This document shows positions 21,365 through 31,872 of a stretch of DNA of 64,000 nt, piece after piece (position 1 is the first letter of the stretch; every line of letters starts with the position of its first letter). Location of the stretch: NCBI GenBank assembly GCA_963210315.1, contig OY723241.1:682001-746000 (forward strand), read 5' to 3'. Position numbers and translations under genes: made by a program. Source of the stretch: Rhynchopus euleeides. Its lineage: Eukaryota > Euglenozoa > Diplonemea > Diplonemida > Diplonemidae. A model generated the notes under the pieces. That model was not told where the DNA came from, searched no databases, and was given only the letters and a program-made list of their open reading frames with translations.

Positions 21365-23044
21365 TCAGTTCAGGGAGGCGGCGTTCTCCTTGATGAAGGC
21401 CTCCATGGCCTCGAAGTCGCGGCCACCGTTGAAGTCCACGATCTGTGTGTGTGGTGTGGTGATGAGGCAACAGTGGTCGGCAGAGAACAACACGCTGTGC
21501 TGGGGGCCTGCCTGGTAGAGGGGCAGGCTGGGCTCAGAGAGGCGTGTAGGTGGCGGGGATGGGGGTTGGAGGGAACGCGTGTCAGGCACATACCTCGTTG
21601 GAGCCAGCCTTCACGAACTTCAGGGTGGGGAAGCCCTGGACGTCGAAGCCCTTGGGGGCGTCGTTCGTCGTGGCGTCGAACTTCCCGATCACGATGTTCT
21701 CGTTGTCCTCGAAGGTCTTGCCCAGCTGCTCGTAGGCCGGGATCATCGACTTGCAGTGGCCGCACCACGGGGCGTAGAACTTGATGAACACGTCCTTCTT
21801 CTCGTCGAACACGATGGACTTGAAGCTCTCACCCACGATGGTGGTCACGCCGTCCTTGGTCGGCTCAGCCGGGATCTCGTCGGACTTCACGGTGGGGGAC
21901 AGGGTGCCCGCAACCCACTCCTTCACCCACGCGCCGAGGGCCTCGGTCGTGATGTCCTTCTTCTCGTCGAACGCGAAGTGCTCGCCCTGATCGTCGATCC
22001 CGAACGCCGGCCACACCTTGCCCGACAGACCCACGCGCCCGGCCATCTGCCCGTACTGCACACCGCTCAGCCACACCAGGCTGATCTTGCCCTTCACGGT
22101 CTTCGCCACCTCAGTCACAGCCTCCTTCGCCGCCGTCGTCGTCTCGGTGTCAGCGGGGTCCACGAACAGCCAGCCAATGGGCAGGGCACGGTCCACGTAG
22201 TTCTTGTAGTTGTCCGGACCAATCTCGTCGAACAGGGGGAAGCTGGCCGCCTTCACGAAGTCCAGGAAGTCCTCGCTGAACTTCTCCAGAACATCCTTCC
22301 CGTCGTCGAAGCTCTTGTACACCACCACGGCGGGGGCAGACACGCCCTCAGCCTTGGCCAGCTCGGCGTCGTACACACCGGCGAACACGTGGGCGGCACG
22401 GTTGGCCTTGGCCACCTTGGCGAAGGTCACGGCCTCGTCAGACTCGGCAGACGCGAAGAACCCGACAACCACCACACGGTTCTCCTTCTTCAGGGCCTCG
22501 AGAGCCGCAGCGTCAGCCACGTCCTTCACGGCGGGGCCGGTCATCTTGCTCACCCAGGCCACGATGTCAGCGGCCGTGCGGCCACCGTCGTACTCCATGG
22601 CGTCCCCGCCGTCAATGAAGGCCTTGATCGTGGGGTACCCCTGCACCTCGTACTTCGTGCCAAGGTCAGTCTCCACGGTGGCGTCAACCTGTGTTGAGTT
22701 GAATTGTGAGTTGTGGTGTGGCTGAACAGATCTGGGACATGCACAACAGCGCAGAGTTGGGTTGAGGTGTAGCGTGCTTGAACTGATACGAGCCATGCAC
22801 ACCCGCACACCAGAACACATCATACCTTAATCAGCTTCGCCTTCCCCTTCAGCTCCGTCGCCGCCGCCTCCCACTCGGGCGTCAGCTTCTTGCAGTGGCC
22901 GCACCAGGGAGCGTAGAACTCCGCCAGCACAACACCCTCCGCGATCTCACCCGCGAAGTTGTCCTCAGTCCCGATAATCACATCGCTCGCAACGCACGCC
23001 CCGACGAGGGTGGCGATCAGAGCCGCCTTGGAGAAAGCACCCAT
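21365..23044 (-). CDS. PDI: Protein disulfide isomerase, copy 1, three exons
   Basis: Exons are 22826-23044, 21594-22688 and 21365-21442. The introns (137 and 151 bp) have GTATGA and GTATGT donors and CAG acceptors, and both joins keep frame. The protein has 463 residues: a signal peptide (about 1-19), an a-type thioredoxin domain with WCGHC at 47-51, two b-type domains, and a second WCGHC at about 381-385. It forms and shuffles disulfide bonds during protein folding in the secretory pathway. It ends ENAASLN with no KDEL-like signal, which is unusual for an ER-resident PDI. A nearly identical copy follows at 24643-26362. Confidence 0.93.
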
Positions 23045-24642
23045 TGCAACAGACAGGTCTGGCGGGCGGTGGGTGGGTGCTGGGCAGGGGGCAATGGCTT
23101 GGGTTGCAACACAACACGCGACCGCAACCTGCTCCTCTCTCATCAGGACACTCACCCATCGCCACAAAACACACTGAATTCACACGACACGGCGGGTCAT
23201 GATATCGAGAAGCACACGGCAAATAGCGGGGGCCGCACCGGCCGGACGAGGTGGGGCAGGTGCAGGGGATGGGGGACTGGGGATGGGGCCCGGGGATGCT
23301 CGCTGCTGCATTCGCCCTGAAGCGCGCCTACCACATCTGCTTCTTTCCCGCGGCAACACAGGCCGTGGTGCCGCCCCTCCACACCCCATCTTACAGCACG
23401 CTGCCTTCCAAAGGAGCACCATCCCGACTCCAGACAGCGAAAAACGTTGCGAAGGAAAATGCTAGCCGCCCCACACCATTCGTCTCCTCTATTTCACGCC
23501 ACCTCTGCGTCTCTCCGTCTCTCTCGTCACCTCCGGGACGGGGTGTGAGAACCGACCCACGAGAAAAAATAATCTGTGAACAGCCCGCACCACCCGCGGC
23601 AGGCAACGAAGAGAACACGCAAAAACAAATAAAGAAGAAAGGCATGGCCGTTATGCCAAACCCGGCACAATAACGGGGGAGGGAGGGTGGGGGTGGGGGG
23701 GTACTGTGAGAAGTGCAGCATTCTGCTCAGTTTTGCGGGTCCCTCTCCGGGGGTGCCCTATTGAAAAGAGATAGATCGATAGATAGGGCGGCGTAGGGGG
23801 TGTGCACAATAGCTTTGTGGTTGGGTTTACTCTTTTTAGATGGCGGCCGCATTAGGGATGCCAGATAATGTGGGGGGTCGGTTGTCTTGCGCCAAATGAG
23901 CCCAAGCCCTTCCGGTATGTGTTTGGGCAATCCTTTCCCTGCCACACAGAGCTTGCAGAGTGGTCTTGTCGCACAATTTACATCCCACCTCCTTACTTTG
24001 TTTGCCATTTTTTTATGACGTCAGTTTTCTCGGTTCAAAATCGCGAAAAGAAAAAGCAATCGCCAATACTTTCGCGTGAATCTGAAGACTGAACACCATC
24101 CACGAGTCACAATGGCATATAAGGGGGTGCGCTGAAATCATGCGTCTCTGAGGCCTGCTCGACGGAGAAAGAAGCTGCCCAATAGACAACAGGAAGGGAC
24201 GGGGCAGGGGAGGGGGGTATGCGCACCCCATGCACTGTCCATCTGATTTGACCTGGCTTTTTTGGGCGGTGTTTTGGCAGAGTTGCCGGGCCGGGGGAAC
24301 CAGAGATTGGCCAAATCAGAGGGACTGTCGTAATATTTCAGCACACCATGCCGTGCAGTTTGGGCAGGGTGGGGGGGGACAGAGAGAACAGCGCCGTGAG
24401 TGAAGCCCAGCAAGCACAACACAAGAGGGGGGCGTGTTGTGTCGCCGGACGATTCGGCGCTTCCCTCAAGGGGAGGGGATGCTGGAGGGAGAGGGTGGGG
24501 GAGCTGGCGCCATGCACCCAGGGTGATTCAGGACGACCCGACCTCCTCACGGCTTCCCCAGCGCCCCGCAGGGCGGTGGGGGGAGGGGGGGGACGGGGTG
24601 TGTCGGCCCGAGAACCAGGGGTGCAAGTCACCGGTTCGGTAT
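23045..24642. other. Region between the two PDI genes
   Basis: No gene is evident. Only about 45 bp next to each start codon is shared between the two PDI genes, so this spacer was not duplicated with them. G- and GA-rich tracts are scattered through it, and a run of GATA-like units occurs at about 23768-23785. Confidence 0.5.
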
Positions 24643-26362
24643 CTAGTTCAGGGAGGCGGCGTTCTCCTTGATGAAGGCCTCCATGGCCTCGAAGTCGCGG
24701 CCACCGTTGAAGTCCACGATCTGTGTGTGTGGTGTGGTGATGAGGGTGGATCGGGTCAGGGCAGTGGCAACATGGCGCAGCAGTGTGTGGGTGCAGGTCG
24801 GCAGAGAACAACACGCTGTGCTGGGGGCCTGCCTGGTAGAGGGGCAGGCTGGGCTCAGAGAGGCGTGTAGGTGGCGGGGATGGGGGTTGGAGGGAACGCG
24901 TGTCAGGCACATACCTCGTTGGAGCCGGCCTTCACGAACTTCAGGGTGGGGAAGCCCTGGACGTCGAAGCCCTTGGGGGCGTCGTTCGTCGTGGCGTCGA
25001 ACTTCCCGATCACGATGTTCTCGTTGTCCTCGAAGGTCTTGCCCAGCTGCTCGTAGGCCGGGATCATTGACTTGCAGTGGCCGCACCACGGGGCGTAGAA
25101 CTTGATGAACACGTCCTTCTTCTCGTCGAACACGATGGACTTGAAGCTCTCACCCACGATGGTGGTCACACCGTCCTTGGTCGGCTCAGCCGGGATCTCG
25201 TCGGACTTCACGGTGGGGGACAGGGTGCCCGCAACCCACTCCTTCACCCACGCGCCGAGGGCCTCGGTCGTGATGTCCTTCTTCTCGTCGAACGCGAAGT
25301 GCTCGCCCTGGTCGTCGATCCCGAACGCCGGCCACACCTTGCCCGACAGACCCACACGCCCGGCCATCTGCCCGTACTGCACACCGCTCAGCCACACCAG
25401 GCTGATCTTGCCCTTCACGGTCTTCGCCACCTCGGTCACAGCCTCCTTCGCCGCCGTCGTCTTCTCGTCAGCGGGGTCCACGAACAGCCAGCCGATGGGC
25501 AGGGCACGGTCCACGTAGTTCTTGTAGTTGTCCGGACCAATCTCGTCGAACAGGGGGAAGCTGGCCGCCTTCACGAAGTCCAGGAAGTCCTCGCTGAACT
25601 TCTCCAGAACGTCCTTCCCGTCGTCGAAGCTCTTGTACACCACCACGGCGGGGGCAGACACGCCCTCAGCCTTGGCCAGCTCGGCGTCGTACACACCGGC
25701 GAACACGTGGGCGGCACGGTTGGCCTTGGCCACCTTGGCGAAGGTCACGGCCTCGTCAGACTCGGCAGACGCGAAGAACCCGACAACCACCACACGGTTC
25801 TCCTTCTTCAGGGCCTCGAGAGCCGCAGCGTCAGCCACGTCCTTCACGGCGGGGCCGGTCATCTTGCTCACCCAGGCCACGATGTCAGCAGCCGTGCGGC
25901 CACCGTCGTACTCCATGGCGTCCCCGCCGTCAATGAAGGCCTTGATCGTGGGGTACCCCTGCACCTCGTACTTCGTGCCAAGGTCGGTCTCCACGGTGGC
26001 GTCAACCTGTGTTGAGTTGAATTGTGAGTTGTGGTGTGGCTGAACAGATCTGGGACATGCACAACAGCGCAGAGTTGGGTTGAGGTGTAGCGTGCTTGAA
26101 CTGATACGAGCCATGCACACCAGCACACCAGAACACATCATACCTTAATCAGCTTCGCCTTCCCCTTCAGCTCCGTCGCCGCCGCCTCCCACTCGGGCGT
26201 CAGCTTCTTGCAGTGGCCGCACCAGGGAGCGTAGAACTCCGCCAGCACAACACCCTCCGCGATCTCACCCGCGAAGTTGTCCTCAGTCCCGATAATCACA
26301 TCGCTCGCAACGCACGCCCCGACGAGGGTGGCGATCAGAGCCGCCTTGGAGAAAGCACCCAT
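24643..26362 (-). CDS. PDI: Protein disulfide isomerase, copy 2, three exons
   Basis: Exons are 26144-26362, 24915-26006 and 24643-24720. The introns sit at exactly the same places as in copy 1 (137 and 194 bp). Coding DNA is almost identical to 21365-23044. The one clear protein change is [11 protein letters not shown] in copy 1 against [10 protein letters not shown] here, one codon shorter, so the protein has 462 residues. Intron 2 is 43 bp longer through an insertion near 24745-24797. The stop is TAG here and TGA in copy 1, and similarity ends right at the stop codon. Same domains, same two WCGHC sites and same lack of an ER-retention tail. A recent tandem duplicate, probably kept alike by gene conversion. 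Confidence 0.93.
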
Positions 26363-26538
26363 TGCAACAGACAGGTCTGGCGGGCGGTGGGTGGACGTTG
26401 GGCAGGGGGGAACACGGCAAACACAGAAGCAGCAAATGTATATCACTCAGGGCAAAGCCACACGCTGCATGCAAAGGACACGTGGGAGGTGGGACGGGGT
26501 CGCGCATCACCTTGTTGAGACTTACGTGTAAATGACGG

Positions 26539-29500
26539 TTACTTGTCTTGAGGCTGCTGCTCAAGCACCTCGGCAAAACGGTTCAAAAACACATGAACAG
26601 CAAAATACTCGAAGCGCTCTTCCGGCACCGACGAATGCATGGAAGTTCTGTGCTGCGATAGCAGGAACACAAACTCGACGAACTGCATGAAGCCCACCCC
26701 CGACAGCAGCAGGGTGGACTGCAGCGCATAGTTCTGCTGCCCCGTGTCACAGGCGAGGGCGGAGGGCACAGAGAAACCAGGGATCCCACTGTCAGGCATG
26801 CCGTGCAGATACTCGACCCCTGCCTGCAGGTTTGCTTGCAGTAGGTCGCAAGGACGGGGCTGGTGGCGCGTCGCCTCCAGCACCAGCAGCAGGTTGTCTG
26901 CCGCAGCCACGTGGGGCAGGATGTCGGGGATGACTGCCGACTTCTGCAGCAGCTCCATCAGCTGCACCCGCGACATGACCCTGTCCTCCAGCACGTTGCA
27001 GGCAGATGTTGTGAAGGAATACTCGCAGAACACCTTTGCCAGCGGCACACCCACGCGCCCCAAGACCCTCGTGCCTTCGTTGCTGTACAGCCGCAGCAGC
27101 AGTTCGCTCGGCTTGCGCGCAGGCAGCCTCTCAGCCAGGGAGGTCAAGATGCCGAACACATCTTCGAAGTACGTCGCGTCAGGCACGCCGCTCAGCTCTG
27201 TGACCTGCAAGATGTCGCCGGCATCTTCAGCTGAGTCTTCGTCATCCTCTGGCGTGGTAGACTGTGCGAAGACAGTGTCGCTGGATGGCTGCTGCGGCTT
27301 CTCCGCACGGTCCTTCGGCTTGGAGCCGTGGCGCCTGGACTTCGGTGCAGTGGCGTGGGGGGCCTTGCGCCCCTGTGGGCTGGGCCCTGTGCTCGCCACA
27401 GAGGGGGACCTGTCAGGGGCTGCGCTGTGCCTGCTCTTTGAGGCGTCTAGCTCTTCGCTGTGTGTGTCGTGCAGGGCGGTGTCGGTGTCGCTGTGCCCGT
27501 CGGGCTTTCCGGCCCGCGACACCCGCATGCGCACCACATCTTTCTGCAACGCAGACCCCGCCCTGCTGTGCCGCAGCCGGCTCACGTTGGCTGAGCGTGT
27601 CTTGTCCCACACCAGCATGGCGAGGCGGGTGAGGAACGCCACAAACGCAGCGACAGATAGGCCCGGCTTGCCCCCGTCCTTGCAGGCACTGCGCAGCTTG
27701 GCCGCAGCCGACAGCCCTGCCTTGGAGATGGGCAGCATCCCCTTGGGCTGCGTGTCGCCTGCTGCGGCAGGATCCGTATCGGCAGCAGCACACATGAAGC
27801 ACTGCCGCATCTCTGCCTCCGTCAGGAACAAGTTGAACACAGACCCGGGTGGCTGCACGGTGACCGCCGGCACCTGCTGCGAGGCCACTGCAGGGGCCCG
27901 CCCTTTGGTAACTTGCGATGTAACACGGTTGACACGCCCTCCTGGCCGCAGGCTCTGCCCTGCCCCTTGCTGCTGTTGCTGTTGCTGTTGCTGCTGTGGT
28001 TGCTGCTGCTGCTGCTGCTGCTGGTTCTGACCCTGACTCTCATCCGCCACCTGCGCAAACGCGACGATGCTCCGGAAGCCCCGCCCCAGGTTCGCGACAG
28101 GCATGGCGCGTATCTCCAGCAGCGGGTCCATCTCGCCCGCCGCAAACAGCAAGTCCTGCTGCACCCCCCCCTGCGGGTCGCTGTCACTGGCACGCGGCTT
28201 CTTCAATTGCGACGCACGCTTCCCCGCCGCAGCGGCAGCACGGGCACCCTCATTCCCACCGTCACCACCCTGCTGCGCCGCACTACACGCCTTGGCGGTG
28301 GCATCCTGTATGATGCTGGCACAGCTCTCGCGCAGCTGCTGCCCGACGGGGTGCTCCGCCGCACCCTCCCCACCGCCACCCGCGAAGGCGGCAAGCCCCG
28401 CCCTCATCTGGCTGCGCTGCTCCAGAGGGTACAGCTCCCTCAGGGCACCTGCCTCCGGCGCCACCACACCCAGCTCCTTGCACAGCAGCCGCGCCGCACA
28501 GATGTCAAAACCCGCCGCGACATCCAACGCCGCCAGCGCCACATAGCTGCTCTTCAGGGCAACACTCCGCCGCTGCAGCAGCAGGTATAGACCTTCGTCA
28601 CACCGCACCGCACCCTCCGCAGCCGAACCCAGCATCGCATGGAAGAGGTTGTGCGCCTGGTGCTCCATCGCAGTGCCTCCGCCGGGCACCCCTCCCCCTT
28701 CCGGCTGCCTGGTGAAGCATGCCACCACCCCGCGGAACATCTCGTTCACAACGGGGGGTGGCTCCACCACCTCCGTGCGCACCGCAGCCTGCACGCGACG
28801 CCGCTCCTCATCTGCAGCATGCTTCTTTTTGTTCTTCGCAGGCCCTGCGGGCGGCAGGGCCTGCAGCTGCTGCCGCAGTGGTGTGGCCGCGTTGCGCGCC
28901 AAAGGATATGGTTCGTTTGCCTGCCGCGTGTCATTCTTTATCGCGCGCATCCAGCACCCGACGTACATCATGACGATGTAGATCATCTTTGCATCATACG
29001 ATGCGTGCGACAGCTCCTCCTCTGTGAGGGGAAAGAGGAAGTCCGGCCCGAACAGCACACCCATGCACTGCCGGAGGTAAGCAGCGAAGGTGTCTTCCCC
29101 GCTCTTCTCATGAGGGACATAGAGGGGCGAGGTGAGGTAGGGCCGGACGACGTGTGAAGAGAGCATTACAAGCTTCCACAGCCCTGCGTCTGTCCCCTCG
29201 TCGAAGCCAGTGCAGAGGTATTTTGCGTCGATGTCGGACCACTTTGTGATACCCTGCCACCACAGCGGGAGGCCCTGGCATGTATTGCGGGTCTTGACGA
29301 GGCGTTTCGTCAGCTGGACGACAGACTCGCTGACGTCATGCATCGTCTTATAGGGGGACACCTTTGCGTCTGTATCACGCCCGCAGAAGTTAGCATATCC
29401 TTGGGACATCTGCAGCTGACAGGAGGTCCACAGCAGCACAATGCTGGTCGGGGATGGACGCCGCGGCTCTTTCAGCGAGAGGTACTTTTCTGGGGACTGC

Positions 29501-31872
29501 ACAGGCAGCTTGCCCTCCGCTGCCAGCTGGCGCTGCCGGGAATCGGAGGTGGCGGCCTCCGGTGGGTTGAAGAGCGCCCCCCGCAGGCTGAGCGGAGGGG
29601 GGAAGCAGGGGCGCGGCTGCCAGGGGGGTGCCGCTGTGGCGCATGCCCTGCTCTGCACCTCCTCAAGCGGCATGGCGCTGCGGTGCGCGTGGTAGGCCAG
29701 GAGCTTGCTGAGGACCCGGGTCACCGCATCCTCCTTCCGCAGCACAAACAGCCTCTCCCGCTCGACGCACGCTGTGCAGTCCATCGCACGGAGCGTGTCC
29801 CATAGGCAGGCGCACACATCCTCAACCTGCATCGAATCCACCCCGCCCCTCGCCTGGCCCTCCTGCAGGGGTGCTGCGCACAGCGTGTCAGGTGGGAAGC
29901 CCTGCCTGAAAGCATCGGGCGCAACCTGAAACAGCACGGCACACCAGGCGTAGGGGCTGATGTCAGCCACCCCCGACAGCAGGGGAGGGTTGGCCAGGCC
30001 GTATTTCACCCCGCGCGCGCTGTTCGCTGCCTGCGTGCGGCTGCGCTTCCGCTCTGCGATCTCCTCGGGGTCGGGGAGGCAGAGGCGGATGGTGTCGGCT
30101 GCAGCCTGCGGGCGGAGGCAGCTCTGTGGTGCGCCTGCCGGGGGCGTGTCGGGGGAAGCCGCCGCGACACGGGAGGCGGGGACGGAGAACCCGGTGAGTG
30201 TGTCCAGCAGCTCGCCCACCCACAGGAGCAGCAGGGAGGCGGGGGTCCAGTGCGGCTCCTGCAGGATGGGCGTGCCGCTGTGGACGAAGACTGTGTAGAA
30301 CTCGGGGTCGCGCTCCGTCTCGAGGAGGGAGCTGGGGTCCGGGCGGCGGAAGGCGATGAAGCCGGAGGCAAGCACGCCCGACGCGTCGTGGACGGGGCGT
30401 GACATGTCGAAGAGGAGGCTGACCGGCCCAGTGCCTCCTCGCTTCATCCCCGAGGCTGCCTCCATGCGCCGCATGTCTTCGATCTCAGCGAGGGTCTTCT
30501 CCAAATCGGTGATGACGCTGCGGCGTGACTCCTCCGACTCTTTGTAGCGCCCCAGGAGCTTGGCGTTGCGGTCCTTCAGGACTGTCAGGGCGCCCTCGAT
30601 GCGGCGGGTTTCGAATTCTGCGGTTTCGACCCGCTTTGAGTGGATGAGCATTTTCCAGGCGACGATTGATTTTCGCTTGAGAGCCGCGGTGGTGCTGGTG
30701 GCGCACTTCCGGAGCACTGCCCTGCGGCGCTGCTGCATCCACATCGTGTGCCTCCGCCACGCAACAAAGGCGCTGCGCTGGCAGCTCTGCAGCTTCGCCG
30801 TGACGGAGAGCACCCCCTTCTTCGAGCTCTGGTGCTTCTGCAGGTCACGCGACGTCACATCGTTCATCAAAGAGTCACGCTCGCCGCCGTTGCGGCACGC
30901 TGTCTCCCACAGGGTGGACCCTTCATACTCTGCACACCGCGCCTCCACCCACGACAACACGGCGCTGCGCGAGGGCATGCTGCGCAGCCCGGCAGAGACA
31001 GGGGCGGGGGGCCCTGGGGGGTCCGCCATCAGCGAGGGTGTGGTGTAGGTGCACAGGGCGATCAGCAGGGAGGCCCAGGCCTCGCTGATGCCGAGGGCAG
31101 GGAGGTAGTCCGCACGCGACACAGGCAGGGCGAGGAAGATGCCCTTGACGAAGTCGCACAGGGCGCACAGCGTGGCGCCGCGAGACGCGGGTTTGGCACA
31201 GCCCGATGCCACCACATCCATCAACACTTCCAGCACGCTGTCGATGGGGCGTTCGCTGGAACCGCCACCACCGCCCACAGCCTGCTGATCGCGTCTGCGA
31301 GCCGCTTCAGCGTCGCTTGGGGGGGCAGCACTGCTGGGGTCCATGCACCACGGCAGCACGCCCTTGGCGCGGGGCACCGTGGCCTTCACAGGGGACGGGC
31401 CGCGCCCCCCAGCCCTGCAAGGGGGTGCTGAGATGGGTCGTTTGGTGCCCTTGCACCAGCGGCTGCCCGCGGCCTTGGGGCGTCGGGAGTCGGCGTCCAC
31501 CCGGGACCCCTTCCAGAACCCCTCGGCGGTGGTGGAGTTGCGGTGCACCGCCTGGAAGGGGAAGGCGCCGTGCCGCCCCTGCAGGGTGACCTGCTTGACA
31601 GCATCCCTTGCATAGTCGATCTCCCTTTGCGCGCACGACGGGGACACCTCCTGCACAGTGGAGCAGCGGTCAGTCCTATACAGCGGCAGCATCGACTCTG
31701 AGTCCACCGTCAGCCTCGCGGGCAGCTGCCCCTTCGCCACGCCCGACCCCCCGAAGTGGTAGCACTTCCCCACCGCCTCTGGTTGCATCGTAGCCACATC
31801 GCAGTTCCGCCCCCCACCCGCGCTGGAAGGGCGGGTGTAGTAGTGGCCCCCAGCCGCAGCGGCATGCGTCAT
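26539..31872 (-). CDS. Very large protein with Sfi1-like coiled region and poly-Q
   Basis: The open frame runs from 32064, but that first codon is GTG. I use the ATG at 31872, giving 1777 residues in a single exon. No enzyme motif is recognised. About residues 380-450 hold helical repeats with widely spaced Trp/Phe (FVAWRRHTMWMQQRRR, then IVAWKMLIHSKR), resembling the Sfi1 centrin-binding pattern. A coiled coil (residues about 455-500) follows. The middle is helical with Cys/Trp-rich patches. Near residue 1290 is a glutamine run coded by CAG/CAA repeats (27975-28020). The next ~120 residues could be EF-hand-like but lack clear calcium loops. A Ser/Lys-rich disordered stretch and a helical C-terminus follow. 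A centrosomal, basal-body or flagellar role would fit the Sfi1-like part but is only inference. Confidence 0.65.
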   Translation of the reverse strand: MTHAAAAGGHYYTRPSSAGGGRNCDVATMQPEAVGKCYHFGGSGVAKGQLPARLTVDSESMLPLYRTDRCSTVQEVSPSCAQREIDYARDAVKQVTLQGRHGAFPFQAVHRNSTTAEGFWKGSRVDADSRRPKAAGSRWCKGTKRPISAPPCRAGGRGPSPVKATVPRAKGVLPWCMDPSSAAPPSDAEAARRRDQQAVGGGGGSSERPIDSVLEVLMDVVASGCAKPASRGATLCALCDFVKGIFLALPVSRADYLPALGISEAWASLLIALCTYTTPSLMADPPGPPAPVSAGLRSMPSRSAVLSWVEARCAEYEGSTLWETACRNGGERDSLMNDVTSRDLQKHQSSKKGVLSVTAKLQSCQRSAFVAWRRHTMWMQQRRRAVLRKCATSTTAALKRKSIVAWKMLIHSKRVETAEFETRRIEGALTVLKDRNAKLLGRYKESEESRRSVITDLEKTLAEIEDMRRMEAASGMKRGGTGPVSLLFDMSRPVHDASGVLASGFIAFRRPDPSSLLETERDPEFYTVFVHSGTPILQEPHWTPASLLLLWVGELLDTLTGFSVPASRVAAASPDTPPAGAPQSCLRPQAAADTIRLCLPDPEEIAERKRSRTQAANSARGVKYGLANPPLLSGVADISPYAWCAVLFQVAPDAFRQGFPPDTLCAAPLQEGQARGGVDSMQVEDVCACLWDTLRAMDCTACVERERLFVLRKEDAVTRVLSKLLAYHAHRSAMPLEEVQSRACATAAPPWQPRPCFPPPLSLRGALFNPPEAATSDSRQRQLAAEGKLPVQSPEKYLSLKEPRRPSPTSIVLLWTSCQLQMSQGYANFCGRDTDAKVSPYKTMHDVSESVVQLTKRLVKTRNTCQGLPLWWQGITKWSDIDAKYLCTGFDEGTDAGLWKLVMLSSHVVRPYLTSPLYVPHEKSGEDTFAAYLRQCMGVLFGPDFLFPLTEEELSHASYDAKMIYIVMMYVGCWMRAIKNDTRQANEPYPLARNAATPLRQQLQALPPAGPAKNKKKHAADEERRRVQAAVRTEVVEPPPVVNEMFRGVVACFTRQPEGGGVPGGGTAMEHQAHNLFHAMLGSAAEGAVRCDEGLYLLLQRRSVALKSSYVALAALDVAAGFDICAARLLCKELGVVAPEAGALRELYPLEQRSQMRAGLAAFAGGGGEGAAEHPVGQQLRESCASIIQDATAKACSAAQQGGDGGNEGARAAAAAGKRASQLKKPRASDSDPQGGVQQDLLFAAGEMDPLLEIRAMPVANLGRGFRSIVAFAQVADESQGQNQQQQQQQQPQQQQQQQQQQGAGQSLRPGGRVNRVTSQVTKGRAPAVASQQVPAVTVQPPGSVFNLFLTEAEMRQCFMCAAADTDPAAAGDTQPKGMLPISKAGLSAAAKLRSACKDGGKPGLSVAAFVAFLTRLAMLVWDKTRSANVSRLRHSRAGSALQKDVVRMRVSRAGKPDGHSDTDTALHDTHSEELDASKSRHSAAPDRSPSVASTGPSPQGRKAPHATAPKSRRHGSKPKDRAEKPQQPSSDTVFAQSTTPEDDEDSAEDAGDILQVTELSGVPDATYFEDVFGILTSLAERLPARKPSELLLRLYSNEGTRVLGRVGVPLAKVFCEYSFTTSACNVLEDRVMSRVQLMELLQKSAVIPDILPHVAAADNLLLVLEATRHQPRPCDLLQANLQAGVEYLHGMPDSGIPGFSVPSALACDTGQQNYALQSTLLLSGVGFMQFVEFVFLLSQHRTSMHSSVPEERFEYFAVHVFLNRFAEVLEQQPQDK

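Noticed and set aside
21579-22697. 372-codon plus-strand frame, repeated at 25077-26015
   Set aside because: Antisense of the two PDI genes; the His/Leu/Gly-rich reading has no domain and exists in both only because the genes are duplicates.
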